Source: Sphingobium algorifonticola
GTDB taxonomy: Bacteria; Pseudomonadota; Alphaproteobacteria; Sphingomonadales; Sphingomonadaceae
Direction: 5' to 3'
NCBI RefSeq assembly: GCF_004005485.1
Contig: NZ_RZUL01000002.1
Coordinates: 248,001 to 312,000 of the forward strand
Length of the DNA: 64,000 nt
In this document: in pieces, positions 9,113 through 17,341 of the stretch
Position numbering within the stretch: the first letter of the stretch is position 1
How the letters are laid out: each line of letters begins with the position of its first letter
Notes under the pieces: model-generated
What the model saw: only the letters and a program-made list of their open reading frames with translations
Databases searched by the model: none
What the model was told of the DNA's origin: nothing
Made by a program: the position numbers and the translations under genes

Positions 9113-9207
9113 CGTCATCCTGACGAAAGTCAGGATCCATTGGCGCTATGTCCGTGGCCGATTGCGCCTGTTGCGCGAAGGGATGCTGGATCACGTTCAG
9201 CATGACG
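9113..9207. repeat. Paired-hairpin element, family B, 95 nt (copy 1)
   Basis: A 95-base element between ctpA and dsbB. The left hairpin is ATCCTGACGAAAGTCAGGAT (an 8-bp stem with a GAAA loop). The right hairpin, read on the other strand, is a diverged version with ATGCTG and CAGCAT arms. The left end is identical over about 31 bases to the copy at 17342, both copies share GCTATGTCCG in the middle, and both are exactly 95 bases long. Confidence 0.85.
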
Positions 9208-9244
9208 CATATGGCGAAACGTTTTTTGCGGGGAGCCGGCTGGC

Positions 9245-9730
9245 ATGACGCCCCTCTCCACCGCCCGCCTCATCGCCATCCTCGCGCCGTCCGCACTGCT
9301 CGGCGGTGCGCTCGTCTCGCAATATGTCGGCGGACTGCATCCGTGCGAGATGTGTCTGTGGCAACGCTGGCCGCATCTTGCCGCGATTGTGCTGGCGCTG
9401 CTGGCGATCATCCTGCGGGGTCGCGCCGCGACCAGCGCGACGCTGACGGCGCTGGCGGCCCTTGCCATCGCGATCAGTGGCGCGATCGGCGCGTTCCACG
9501 CAGGCGTCGAATATGGCTGGTGGGAAGGGCTGACCGCCTGTTCCACCATGCCGATGGGGAATAGTGCCGCCGACATATTGGATACGATCATGGCCGCACC
9601 GCTGACGCGCTGCGATGTCGCCCCATGGTCCCTGTTCGGCATTTCACTGGCAGGCTATAATGCGCTCTTGTCTCTGGCCGCCGCCGTCGCCACCTTGGGG
9701 ATGCTGAGCAAGGCACGGAGGCGCGCATGA
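9245..9730 (+). CDS. dsbB: Disulfide bond formation protein B
   Basis: A 161-residue inner-membrane protein with four predicted transmembrane helices. DsbB reoxidizes the periplasmic thiol oxidase DsbA and passes electrons to ubiquinone. Both essential cysteine pairs are present: Cys34 and Cys37 in CEMC, and Cys99 (LTACST) with Cys123 (TRCDV). The start is preceded by GGGGAG. It overlaps coq7 by 4 bases (ATGA), so the quinone-using and quinone-making genes are translationally coupled. Two secreted four-cysteine proteins follow, possible clients of this oxidation system. Confidence 0.93.
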   Translation: MTPLSTARLIAILAPSALLGGALVSQYVGGLHPCEMCLWQRWPHLAAIVLALLAIILRGRAATSATLTALAALAIAISGAIGAFHAGVEYGWWEGLTACSTMPMGNSAADILDTIMAAPLTRCDVAPWSLFGISLAGYNALLSLAAAVATLGMLSKARRRA

Positions 9731-10272
9731 CTGTCGCGAAGGACTATCCCCGGCCGGGTCACCGGCCCGATACTGCCGCGATGCTGCGCGTCGATCAGGC
9801 GGGGGAATATGGCGCGACGCGCATTTACGCGGGGCAGCTTGCCGTCATGGGTGACCGCCATCCGCTTGGCCGCGTGATTGCCGGCATGGCGGCGCAGGAG
9901 GAGCGGCATCGGCGCACTTTCGACCGGATGATTGTCGAACGCGGTGTGCGGCCCACGGTCCTCCAGCCGTTCTGGAACGTCGCGGGTTATGCGCTGGGTG
10001 CAGTCACGGCGGCGCTGGGGCCGGAAGCGGCGATGGCCTGTACGGCCGCGATCGAGACGGAGATCGACCGTCATTATGCGGCGCAACGCGTCGCATTGGG
10101 GGAAAGCGATCCGGAACTATCGGGCGCCATCGCGGATTTTCAGGCCGAAGAAGTCGAGCATCGCGACGCTGCGGTGGCGCATGGTGCGGAAAAGGCCGTC
10201 GCCTATCCGCTGCTGGCGGGCGCAATACGGCTGGGATGTCGGGCCGCGATCCGGCTGTCGGCGCGGATTTAA
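9727..10272 (+). CDS. coq7: Demethoxyubiquinone hydroxylase
   Basis: A 181-residue member of the Coq7/CLK-1 di-iron hydroxylase family, which carries out the hydroxylation of demethoxyubiquinone late in ubiquinone synthesis. The ferritin-like iron ligands are visible as RVDQAGEYGA (Glu27), AAQEERHRR (Glu58 and His61), IETEIDRHY and EEVEHRDAA. The C-terminal hydrophobic helix (LLAGAIRLGCRAAIRL) is typical of membrane association. The start overlaps dsbB's stop as ATGA. The next gene begins 4 bases after its stop, so transcription probably continues. Confidence 0.93.
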   Translation: MTVAKDYPRPGHRPDTAAMLRVDQAGEYGATRIYAGQLAVMGDRHPLGRVIAGMAAQEERHRRTFDRMIVERGVRPTVLQPFWNVAGYALGAVTAALGPEAAMACTAAIETEIDRHYAAQRVALGESDPELSGAIADFQAEEVEHRDAAVAHGAEKAVAYPLLAGAIRLGCRAAIRLSARI

Positions 10273-10275
10273 GGG

Positions 10276-10806
10276 ATGATTGCCATGACACGCCTGCCCA
10301 TGATCGCCTTGTCGCTATTCGTCTGCGCTGCGCCGGCGCTGGCGCAGACCGCGCCCACCGCGCTGACCGGACCGGACAATGAAAAGGTCAATCTCGTCAT
10401 CGTCTATGGCGATGATCCCTGCCCGCAGGCGACCGGTGAGGAGCTGGTAGTCTGCGGCCGCAAGGAGGAAAAGGACCGCTATCGCATTCCCGAGCCGCTG
10501 CGGGGTGACCCCAATGCCCCCGCCAATCAGGCATGGGGCGAACAATATCGGTCGCTGGAATATGTCGGCCGGTCGGGCATCGACAGTTGCACCCCTTCGG
10601 GCATTGGCGGGTTCACCGGCTGTTTCCAGAAGCTGGCCCGCGCGGCGAAGGAAGAGAAGCGACAGGCCGACAATGCAAGCTGGGCCGATCTCGTCGCCGC
10701 CGAACGCGCCCGACGCCTTTCGACCATCGATGCGGATTCCGAAGCGATCGAGGCCCGCGTGAAGGCGGAGGAAGCCGCCCGTGCCGCCGCCGCGCCGCCC
10801 AACTGA
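10276..10806 (+). CDS. Secreted four-cysteine protein, unknown function (paralogue 1)
   Basis: A 176-residue protein with a signal peptide ending at ALAQ. I do not recognize a named domain. It shares a pattern with the next gene: YG(D/E)xxCPxA, then ExVVC, then RYRIPxxLR, a WGxQ, then SC and GFTGC. That gives four conserved cysteines, probably two disulfides. The C-terminus is charged and helical (AAKEEKRQ to the end), which the paralogue lacks. ATG 10276 or ATG 10285 could be the start; GGG just before 10276 is the only ribosome-binding hint. It lies 4 bases after coq7 in an apparent dsbB-coq7 operon. Confidence 0.75.
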   Translation: MIAMTRLPMIALSLFVCAAPALAQTAPTALTGPDNEKVNLVIVYGDDPCPQATGEELVVCGRKEEKDRYRIPEPLRGDPNAPANQAWGEQYRSLEYVGRSGIDSCTPSGIGGFTGCFQKLARAAKEEKRQADNASWADLVAAERARRLSTIDADSEAIEARVKAEEAARAAAAPPN

Positions 10807-10891
10807 GGCAATCCGCGATCATCGCCGCATTTCCGGCCATCGGCCACCGCCATACAGCCGCCGTTCAGCCGCATAAGCGGATGTCTGTGAC

Positions 10892-11281
10892 ATGATGAAA
10901 ACAGCGGTCGCCTTGCTCCTGCTCAGTTCCATGCCGATAGGGGCAACGGCGGTCTTTGCGCAGCCGCCGGAGCGAATCACCAATCTCGTGGTGTACGGCG
11001 AAGAGACCTGCCCCGTGGCAGAGGGCGACGAAATTGTTGTTTGCGCGCGCAAGCCCGAATCCGAACGCTATCGCATTCCCAAGACATTGCGGGAAAAGCC
11101 CGCAGTGTCCGGTGGCCCCGGCTGGGGCAGCCAGGTTGCCAATATGGAAGCGGTTAGTCGGCAGAATCTGCCCAACAGTTGCTCTGCCAATGGCAGCAAC
11201 GGCTTTACCGGCTGCACCGCCGCCATGCTGCGGCAATGGTTCGCCGAGCGCAGGATGCAAGAATCCGCGGGAATCCCCTGA
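10892..11281 (+). CDS. Secreted four-cysteine protein, unknown function (paralogue 2)
   Basis: A 129-residue exported protein with a signal peptide ending near VFAQ. It is a shorter paralogue of the gene at 10276-10806 and keeps all four conserved cysteines: YGEETCPVA, EIVVCARK, NSCSANG and GFTGCTA, plus RYRIPKTLR. The charged C-terminal extension of the first paralogue is absent. It starts 85 bases after that gene on the same strand and is followed by the fimbrial subunit gene. Tandem duplication is the simplest origin. The function is unknown. Confidence 0.72.
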   Translation: MMKTAVALLLLSSMPIGATAVFAQPPERITNLVVYGEETCPVAEGDEIVVCARKPESERYRIPKTLREKPAVSGGPGWGSQVANMEAVSRQNLPNSCSANGSNGFTGCTAAMLRQWFAERRMQESAGIP

Positions 11282-11435
11282 TCCGGCGGTCGGTGCCCCG
11301 AGTCCGATCGATCCACTCCGCTTCCTATTCGCCGCCATTCGATCCATCGTGGAGCAACCATCGGGCTTTGGTTAAGAGCCGCAGCCTAGCCTTGTCCCAC
11401 AGGCGCCCGAATGGGGCGCAATGATGGAGATGAGG

Positions 11436-11948
11436 ATGCGTAACGCTTCGTTAGCCTATCGCGCGGTCCCGATCGGACTGGGAATCGCCGCCACTTTTTG
11501 CCTGCCGCAGGCAGCCCATGCGGCCAGCACGAGCGGCCTGATGCCCGTCAGCGCGCTGTCGCTGGCGGCCTGTGTCGTCGTGCCGACGCCGATGGTCTTT
11601 GGAACATTGTCGCAGCTTGACGGCAATCCCAATGACTCATCGGCGCTGGTGACCGTCACCTGCACGCCCGGCACGACGTTCGACGTCGGGATGAACGATG
11701 GTCTCTACGCCAGCGGCGGCGTCCGCCGGATGAAGGCGCTGCTGACGGCCGATTATGTCGAATACCGGCTGTATTCCGATGCGGCGCGCAGCGTGCCGTG
11801 GGGTAATGTGATCGGCACCAATACGGTGTCGGGCACCGCCGGGCTGCTGCCTTCGGTCATGACCGTCTATGGCCGGGTGCCCGGCAGCGCCCCGCTCGCG
11901 CCGCTCGGCAGCTATGCCGATACGGTGACGGTCACGGTCACGTTCTGA
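11436..11948 (+). CDS. Spore coat U (SCPU) domain fimbrial subunit
   Basis: A 170-residue exported protein. After a signal peptide (AAHAAS) it has the SCPU/archaic pilin pattern: a Cys in LAACVVVPTPMVFG, a second Cys in VTVTCTPGTTFDVGMNDG, YRLYSDAARSVPWG, and a C-terminal beta strand SYADTVTVTVTF. The Val/Thr-alternating end is what a periplasmic chaperone would bind by donor-strand complementation. ATG 11436 has GGAG at 11426-11429; in-frame ATGs at 11421, 11424 and 11430 are possible. It is the first gene of a subunit-chaperone-usher set and the only subunit gene visible. Confidence 0.85.
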   Translation: MRNASLAYRAVPIGLGIAATFCLPQAAHAASTSGLMPVSALSLAACVVVPTPMVFGTLSQLDGNPNDSSALVTVTCTPGTTFDVGMNDGLYASGGVRRMKALLTADYVEYRLYSDAARSVPWGNVIGTNTVSGTAGLLPSVMTVYGRVPGSAPLAPLGSYADTVTVTVTF

Positions 11949-11959
11949 GGGCATGTGAC

Positions 11960-12643
11960 GTGTCCCGCGTCCTGTCCCCTATGGTCTGCGGCTGCGCGCT
12001 GACGCTGGGCCTGGCGCATCCGGCGCGCGTCGGCGCGCAGGGGCTGGCGGTGACGCCGACATTGATCGAGATTCCCGCTGGCCGGTCGAGCGCCGCCATC
12101 GAAGTGCGCAACCGAGAAGCCAACGCCGTCGCGGTGCAGTTATCCGCATTCTCCTGGAGCCAGCCGGGCGGCCTGGATGTGCTGATGGACGATCCGCAGC
12201 TTCTGGTCAGCCCTGCGATCGCCACCATTGCGCCCGGCGGTGTGCAGACGTTCCGCATCATCGTCCCGCGTGGTGCGCGCCCGATCGAACGGAGCTGGCG
12301 CATCATTCTTGACCAATTGCCGCGCCCCCAGCCCGTGTCGCCGCCGCTGTCCGTGCGCCTGCGTCTGTCGATCCCGATCTTCGCCGCGCCCGATGGTAAG
12401 GCCGCGCCCGACATTCGCTGGCACACGGCGGACGGCGTGATGATAGCGCGCAACACGGGCAATCGTCGCATCCGCTTCGGCGCGCTTGCGATCGATGGCG
12501 TACCGCTGGCGGCGGGATCCTCGCCCTATCTGCTGCCGGGGGCTGAGCGCCACTGGATGGTCGGCCCGCGCCGTCCGGTCCGGCTTGCGGCCCAGACCGA
12601 CAGCGGAGCGATCCATGCGATGCTCGCGCCTTCCGCGCCCTAA
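11960..12643 (+). CDS. Fimbrial periplasmic chaperone (PapD-like)
   Basis: A 227-residue periplasmic chaperone with a signal peptide (ending VGAQ) and two immunoglobulin-like domains. The N-terminal domain has GLAVTPTLIEIPAG, AIEVRNREANAVAVQLS and GGVQTFRIIVPRG, the edge strand used to hold pilin subunits. The second domain begins near LSVRLRLSIPIFAAP. The start is a GTG at 11960, since no ATG is placed correctly. It lies 11 bases after the subunit gene and overlaps the usher gene by 29 bases, so the three form one operon of the archaic (sigma) chaperone-usher class. Confidence 0.87.
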   Translation: MSRVLSPMVCGCALTLGLAHPARVGAQGLAVTPTLIEIPAGRSSAAIEVRNREANAVAVQLSAFSWSQPGGLDVLMDDPQLLVSPAIATIAPGGVQTFRIIVPRGARPIERSWRIILDQLPRPQPVSPPLSVRLRLSIPIFAAPDGKAAPDIRWHTADGVMIARNTGNRRIRFGALAIDGVPLAAGSSPYLLPGAERHWMVGPRRPVRLAAQTDSGAIHAMLAPSAP

Positions 12644-14978
12644 TCGACCGCGGTCTGGCTTTGCCGGGCTGCTCGCCTGCGCGCTGCTCGTCCCCGGCGC
12701 GGCACGGGCACAGAACGAAGGCGCAGGGCTGCGCGCGCTGCTGCTGCGCGTGAACGATGTCGAGGCCGTCGAGCCGGTGCGTGTAACGGTGGACGGTGCG
12801 GCGATATGGGCCGATGCCGATGCGTTGCGGCAGGCAGGCGTCACCGTTTCCGCCGGACGCAAAGGCCCGGTCGATCTGGCGACGCTGCCCGATACCACAG
12901 CCGTGATCGACGATGCCTCGCAGCGCCTCGACATTCGGCAAAGGCGCAGCAATCGCCTGTCCCTGACCAGGTCAGTGCATGCCGAGGCGATGGCCCTGCA
13001 GCCGTTGTCCCCCGCTCGCGCGGCGATCGCTTTGTCCTATGATCTGACGGCGGTGGTCGGCGCGGATGATCGCCCAACCTTGTCGGGCTATGTCGAAACG
13101 CGAATGTTCGCAGGCGGCGCACAGCTTGCCTACGGCCTGCTGCTTGCGCCGGGCCGGACCGGCGGCACCCGCCCGATCCGGCTCGACAGCGCGCTGGTCC
13201 TCACCGATCCGGCGCGGCTGTTTCGCGCCACCGTCGGCGATTTCATCGGCACCGGGCTGCGCTGGTCGCGATCGGTGCGGGTGGCAGGCATCCAGATAGG
13301 GAACGACTTCGCGCTGCGGCCCGATCTCGTCACTTATCCGCTGCCCAGCATCGCAGGCGATGTCGCGGTCGCCTCGACGATCGATGTCATCGCGCAGGGC
13401 GGCCGCAGCGTGGCGCAGGCGCAGGTCGAACCGGGCGATTATCTGCTGTCGGGCATTCCGGTGCCGACCGGCCATGGCACCTTGGGGATCGTCGTGCGCG
13501 ACGCCTCCGGGCGGCAGAGCCTGCGCACCATCGATCTTTATGGCGCGCCACAACTGCTGGCGCCCGGCCTCATGGAAATCGGCGGCGACATGGGGGCGGT
13601 CCGGGCTGGCTACGGCCGGCGCGATGCGGATTATCGGGGCTTTGCCGCCAGCGTGACGGTGCGCCGCGGCATCACGCCGTGGCTGACGGTGGAGGGGCAT
13701 GGCGAAACGACCGAAGCCTTGCGGCTGGGCGGAGTGGGCGCGATCACAGCGCTGGGCAGCTTCGGCGTCCTGTCGCTCGATGCGGCTGTCAGTCAGGTGA
13801 AAGGGGCGGCAGCGGAGGGGACGGGTGCGGGCGGCCACCAGATCGGCATCGCCTTCGAACGCGTCGCGCGGCCGTTCAGCTTCTCGCTGGCGGCGCGCCA
13901 TGTCTCAAGAGGGCATCGCGATACCGCCAGCGTCAATGGCGACGCGCCGCCGCGCAGCACCCTGTCGGCGCAGGTGGGCATGGATATGGGACCGCTCGGC
14001 AGCGCCAGCATCGGCTATACGCGTCTTGCGTCCGTCACCAACGGCAGCTTCAGGCTCGATCGGCTGTCGCTGCTGACGGCCAGCTACTCGGTCCATCTGG
14101 GCGAGGGTATCAACCTGTTCGCGGCGGGCTTGGGCGACTTCGGGCGTACAGAGGCGCACAGCCTGTCGCTGGCTGTGACCATGGCGCTCGGCGGCGCGCG
14201 GATGCTGACTGCGGGCTATGACATGCGCGCGGGGATGGACAGCGCGATTGCCGACTATCGCAACCCCGCGCTGTTCGTCGGCGATCTCGGCTATCGGCTG
14301 GCGATGGCGCGCGGCGCTGCGGCGCGGCTGCTGGCGGAAGTGGACTATCGCGCCATGCCCGCGCGCCTGTCGCTGGGGGTGGACCGCATCGCCGGGCGGA
14401 CAAGCGCCCGGCTTGCCGCGCGGGGCGCGCTTCTGCTGATCGACGACGGCATATTCTTCGCCGATTCGCTGGCGGGAGGCTTTGCGATCGTGAGCGCCGG
14501 GGCACCCGACGTCACCATATTGCAGGATCATCGTCCGGTCGGTCGCACGGGGCGCGACGGCCGCGCGCTCGTCACCAATCTGCGGCTCTATCAGGATAAT
14601 CTGCTGGCGATCGACCCGCTCGACCTGCCGCCCGACGCCCGCGCCGGGGCGACACGCATGATCGTGCGGCCGGGCGAGCGGGGGCCGGTTATGGCGCGCT
14701 TTGCGGTTGACCGGCGGGCAGCGGCCAGCGCCTACCTTATCGATGCGGCCGGGGTGCCCGTGAGCGCAGGCAGCACGGCGCAGCTGAATGGGGGAGAGGA
14801 GATGCCAGTGGGCTATGGCGGGCTGGTTTGGCTAGACGGGCTGCTGGCGGAGAATGACATCCGCGTGACGGACACTGCCGGGGGAAACTGCGTCGCCACC
14901 GTGCATCTGACGGCGCAGCAGATGGCGGACTTCGCGCAGGCACCCCGCCTCGGCAACCTTCAATGCCTGCCGCTTTAG
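12615..14978 (+). CDS. Fimbrial outer-membrane usher
   Basis: A 787-residue usher forming the outer-membrane pore through which chaperone-bound subunits are secreted and assembled. The signal peptide ends at GAARAQ. The sequence shows repeated amphipathic beta strands, the plug-region block GDYLLSGIPVPTGHGTLGIVVRD, and C-terminal domains containing VTNLRLYQDNLLAIDPLDLP and LNGGEEMPVGYGGLVWL. ATG 12615 has GGAG six bases upstream; a 43-codon longer reading would run into chaperone sequence and is rejected. The last codons overlap the stop of the convergent FecR-like gene. No adhesin or second subunit gene follows. Confidence 0.88.
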   Translation: MRCSRLPRPNRPRSGFAGLLACALLVPGAARAQNEGAGLRALLLRVNDVEAVEPVRVTVDGAAIWADADALRQAGVTVSAGRKGPVDLATLPDTTAVIDDASQRLDIRQRRSNRLSLTRSVHAEAMALQPLSPARAAIALSYDLTAVVGADDRPTLSGYVETRMFAGGAQLAYGLLLAPGRTGGTRPIRLDSALVLTDPARLFRATVGDFIGTGLRWSRSVRVAGIQIGNDFALRPDLVTYPLPSIAGDVAVASTIDVIAQGGRSVAQAQVEPGDYLLSGIPVPTGHGTLGIVVRDASGRQSLRTIDLYGAPQLLAPGLMEIGGDMGAVRAGYGRRDADYRGFAASVTVRRGITPWLTVEGHGETTEALRLGGVGAITALGSFGVLSLDAAVSQVKGAAAEGTGAGGHQIGIAFERVARPFSFSLAARHVSRGHRDTASVNGDAPPRSTLSAQVGMDMGPLGSASIGYTRLASVTNGSFRLDRLSLLTASYSVHLGEGINLFAAGLGDFGRTEAHSLSLAVTMALGGARMLTAGYDMRAGMDSAIADYRNPALFVGDLGYRLAMARGAAARLLAEVDYRAMPARLSLGVDRIAGRTSARLAARGALLLIDDGIFFADSLAGGFAIVSAGAPDVTILQDHRPVGRTGRDGRALVTNLRLYQDNLLAIDPLDLPPDARAGATRMIVRPGERGPVMARFAVDRRAAASAYLIDAAGVPVSAGSTAQLNGGEEMPVGYGGLVWLDGLLAENDIRVTDTAGGNCVATVHLTAQQMADFAQAPRLGNLQCLPL

Positions 14979-15337
14979 GGTAATTTGCTGCTCTGGCAGC
15001 GCGCGGACGCGAGGGCGATGTCGGTCTGCGATGGCGCGGCGGAGCTTGCGAGGAGCAGCGATGCAGCGGCGACGCCGCCCAGCATGAAGCTGCGCACATG
15101 GTGCCGCCGATAGGAAGGGGCCGCAGCGCCATCATCGACGGACAGTCTTGATGTATTTGCCAGGCTGCCTGCCTGCTCCCAGGCGCACTCCGCCCGGGCG
15201 AAGGCGACGGCATGGCGGGGATCGGCGGCGATCCAGTCATGAATGCGCGCCTCTTCGGCGCTGTCGGGATCAGACAGCAGCCGAACGAGCAACTGCGCGG
15301 CTGTTTCCTCGATCTGCGCCTGCTCTGGTCGATGCAC
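14975..15337 (-). CDS. Truncated FecR-like anti-sigma protein (DUF4880 domain plus membrane segment)
   Basis: About 120 residues if the GTG at 15337 is the start; no ATG is suitable. The N-terminal part matches the cytoplasmic DUF4880 region of FecR-type sigma regulators: ETAAQLLVRLLS, then EARIHDWIAADPRHAVAFARAECAWE. One hydrophobic segment follows (SFMLGGVAAASLLLASSAA), then only about 20 residues before the stop. Normal FecR proteins run to roughly 320 residues with a periplasmic domain that senses a TonB receptor; that domain is absent. It overlaps the sigma-factor gene by about 68 bases, supporting translational coupling, and its stop overlaps the usher stop. Confidence 0.7.
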   Translation of the reverse strand: MHRPEQAQIEETAAQLLVRLLSDPDSAEEARIHDWIAADPRHAVAFARAECAWEQAGSLANTSRLSVDDGAAAPSYRRHHVRSFMLGGVAAASLLLASSAAPSQTDIALASARCQSSKLP

Positions 15338-15932
15338 GTTCCAGACTCGTCTCTTCTTGTTGTGACCAGGCGCGCATAACGATCGCGATGGCTTTGGCCA
15401 GATGTTTTTCAACAGTAGAAACGGACAGCCCCATTTCCTCCGCTATCTCGCCCATCGATTTTTCATGAACACGGCGCAGGATGAAGACGCGGCGGCATTG
15501 TGCGGGCAGGGCGGCGACGATCGCTTCCACCTGACGGAGGGCATCGCGGGCGTGCAACTGGCCCTCTAGTCCCATGTCCGATTGCAGCATTTCGAGGTCG
15601 GCGATCGTCTCGAAGCTGACGATCTTGTTCCGGCGCGCATTATCGATCACCAGATTGCGCGCGATCGTGAACAGATAGGCGCGCCCCGCTGTCACCAGTT
15701 CCCATCGTTCGGTGGCATAGGCCCGCGCCAGCACTTCGGCGACGGTATCCTCAAGTTCCTGCGTCGGGGGCAATATGCGCCGCAGCCGATTGCGCAGAGC
15801 CGCCTCATGCGGCAGCAGCACCGTTTTGAACCATTCCAGTTTCGCGCGTACCCGATCCACACCAGCCCCCTGTGTGTTGCCTTCGATAATTCGAGCCTCT
15901 CCGGGATTTTTTCGTTGGGTTGATTGAACCAT
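15270..15932 (-). CDS. ECF-family RNA polymerase sigma factor (FecI-like)
   Basis: A 220-residue extracytoplasmic-function sigma factor. Region 2 spans LLPHEAALRNRLRRILP, ELEDTVAEVLARAYAT, the -10 binding helix YLFTIARNLVIDNARR. Region 4 spans VAALPAQCRRVFILRRVHEKSMGEIAEEMGLSVSTVEKHLAKA, whose end is a clear helix-turn-helix. ATG 15932 was chosen because conserved region 2 begins soon after; an in-frame ATG at 16043 and longer readings would add unconserved sequence. It is followed by an overlapping, truncated FecR-like gene. No TonB receptor gene is beside the pair, so the usual surface-signalling partner is missing here. Confidence 0.87.
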   Translation of the reverse strand: MVQSTQRKNPGEARIIEGNTQGAGVDRVRAKLEWFKTVLLPHEAALRNRLRRILPPTQELEDTVAEVLARAYATERWELVTAGRAYLFTIARNLVIDNARRNKIVSFETIADLEMLQSDMGLEGQLHARDALRQVEAIVAALPAQCRRVFILRRVHEKSMGEIAEEMGLSVSTVEKHLAKAIAIVMRAWSQQEETSLERASTRAGADRGNSRAVARSAAV

Positions 15933-16334
15933 GGAACGCCGGGACTGTCCAATATCGCTGCGCCGGTTTTCGGGTACAAACGCCCCCTTGACGAATGAAA
16001 TTATCGGGTTGCCGGATTCTGGCCGGAAGATTCTTGTCGTCATTGACGATTCTTTAGGGAATCTTTGCGTGAGAGGGCGATGCCTGCCGCTGCCGCGGGA
16101 AGAACCGGATTTTTCTCGCAAACGCAAAAAACTGCCTGTTCGCAGGAAAAAATCGTCGAACGCTCGGCCAAGGAAACGATCGGCAAGTCCATTGTCCGCC
16201 ATGTTTGCGATTCGTTCCCTGAGTGGTTTTTGTGGCGATGCCTATGCGCTTTCGCCTCGACAAGCGGGGTCGCGCACGGCACCTGTCGCCGGACCGCGCC
16301 GCCGGTGCGGATCATGGTGACTACAGGATGTCGG
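15933..16334. other. Divergent intergenic region, 402 bases, no gene seen
   Basis: The space between the sigma-factor start (minus strand) and the S-formylglutathione hydrolase start (plus strand). Open frames on both strands extend into it but look like chance extensions without family similarity. It is AT-richer than its surroundings in the stretch 16100-16160, with A- and T-runs and a small CCTG-TTCG-CAGG hairpin. Promoters for both genes should lie here, but I cannot place them confidently. Confidence 0.5.
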
Positions 16335-17171
16335 ATGATCGAAACCCTTTCCACCAACCGGGCCTTTGGCGGCACCCAGGGCGTCTATCGCCACGCGAGC
16401 GCGCAAACGGGTACGCCGATGACATTTTCGGTGTTCGTGCCCGATCATGCGCCCGGTGCGACGCTGCCCGTCGTCTGGTATCTCTCCGGTCTCACCTGCA
16501 CCCACGCCAATGTGACGGAAAAGGGCGAGTTCCGCCGGGCGTGCAGCGATCTGGGCCTGATGTTCGTGGCGCCGGATACATCGCCGCGCGGGAGCGACGT
16601 GCCGGACGACGAGGCCTATGATTTCGGCCAGGGTGCCGGTTTCTATGTCGATGCGACGCAGGCACCCTGGGCCACCCATTTCCGCATGCGCAGCTATATC
16701 GAGCAGGAGCTGCCCGCAATCATCGCGGCGCAGTTTCCCGCCGACATGGCACGGCAGGGGATCATGGGGCATTCGATGGGCGGCCATGGTGCGCTCACGA
16801 TCGCGCTGCGCAATCCAGGACGTTTCGCGGCCGTCTCTGCCTTTGCGCCGATCGTCTCGCCGCTCCATTGCCCTTGGGGGGACAAGGCGCTGACCGGCTA
16901 TATCGGCGCGGACAAGACGGCCTGGCGTGCATATGATGCCTGTGCATTAATTGCCGATGGTGCGCGGGTGCCGGACATTCTCGTCGATCAGGGCGGGGCG
17001 GACAATTTCCTCACTGACCAGCTCAAGCCCCATCTGCTGGTCGAAGCCTGCGACGCGGCGGGCATCCCCCTCACGCTCACTATGCGCGAGGGCCATGACC
17101 ACAGCTATTATTTCATCTCGACCTTCATGGAAGGTCATCTGCGCTGGCATGCGGAACGGCTGCGGGCGTAG
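16335..17171 (+). CDS. fghA: S-formylglutathione hydrolase
   Basis: A 278-residue cytoplasmic alpha/beta hydrolase of the esterase D family. It hydrolyses S-formylglutathione to formate and glutathione, the second step of glutathione-dependent formaldehyde removal. The catalytic triad is readable: Ser147 in GHSMGGHG, Asp223 in QGGADNFL and His256 in EGHDHSYYF. SGLTCTHANVTEKGEFRR and DTSPRG are family hallmarks. ATG 16335 begins the conserved N-terminus. The partner dehydrogenase is not in the window, and its neighbour on the right is convergent mmsB. Confidence 0.94.
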   Translation: MIETLSTNRAFGGTQGVYRHASAQTGTPMTFSVFVPDHAPGATLPVVWYLSGLTCTHANVTEKGEFRRACSDLGLMFVAPDTSPRGSDVPDDEAYDFGQGAGFYVDATQAPWATHFRMRSYIEQELPAIIAAQFPADMARQGIMGHSMGGHGALTIALRNPGRFAAVSAFAPIVSPLHCPWGDKALTGYIGADKTAWRAYDACALIADGARVPDILVDQGGADNFLTDQLKPHLLVEACDAAGIPLTLTMREGHDHSYYFISTFMEGHLRWHAERLRA

Positions 17172-17341
17172 AAATCGTCCTGCAAAGGTAACAAAGGTAA
17201 CGGGAAACGCGCATTTCGCACGCAGAACATGGCTTTTTGCGTGGTGCGAAAACGGGTTGAAACGCGGATGGAGGACGGTGATGGCCATGGCGGCAAGATG
17301 CCATGGCGGACCAATGTAGGACAGTACAGCCGGTCCAAAGC

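Noticed and set aside
10276..11281. Toxin-antitoxin pair
   Set aside because: Both proteins carry signal peptides and are paralogues of each other, which does not fit a toxin-antitoxin module.
16065..16334. A 90-codon N-terminal extension of S-formylglutathione hydrolase
   Set aside because: The family's conserved start matches ATG 16335, and the extension has no similarity or ribosome-binding site.
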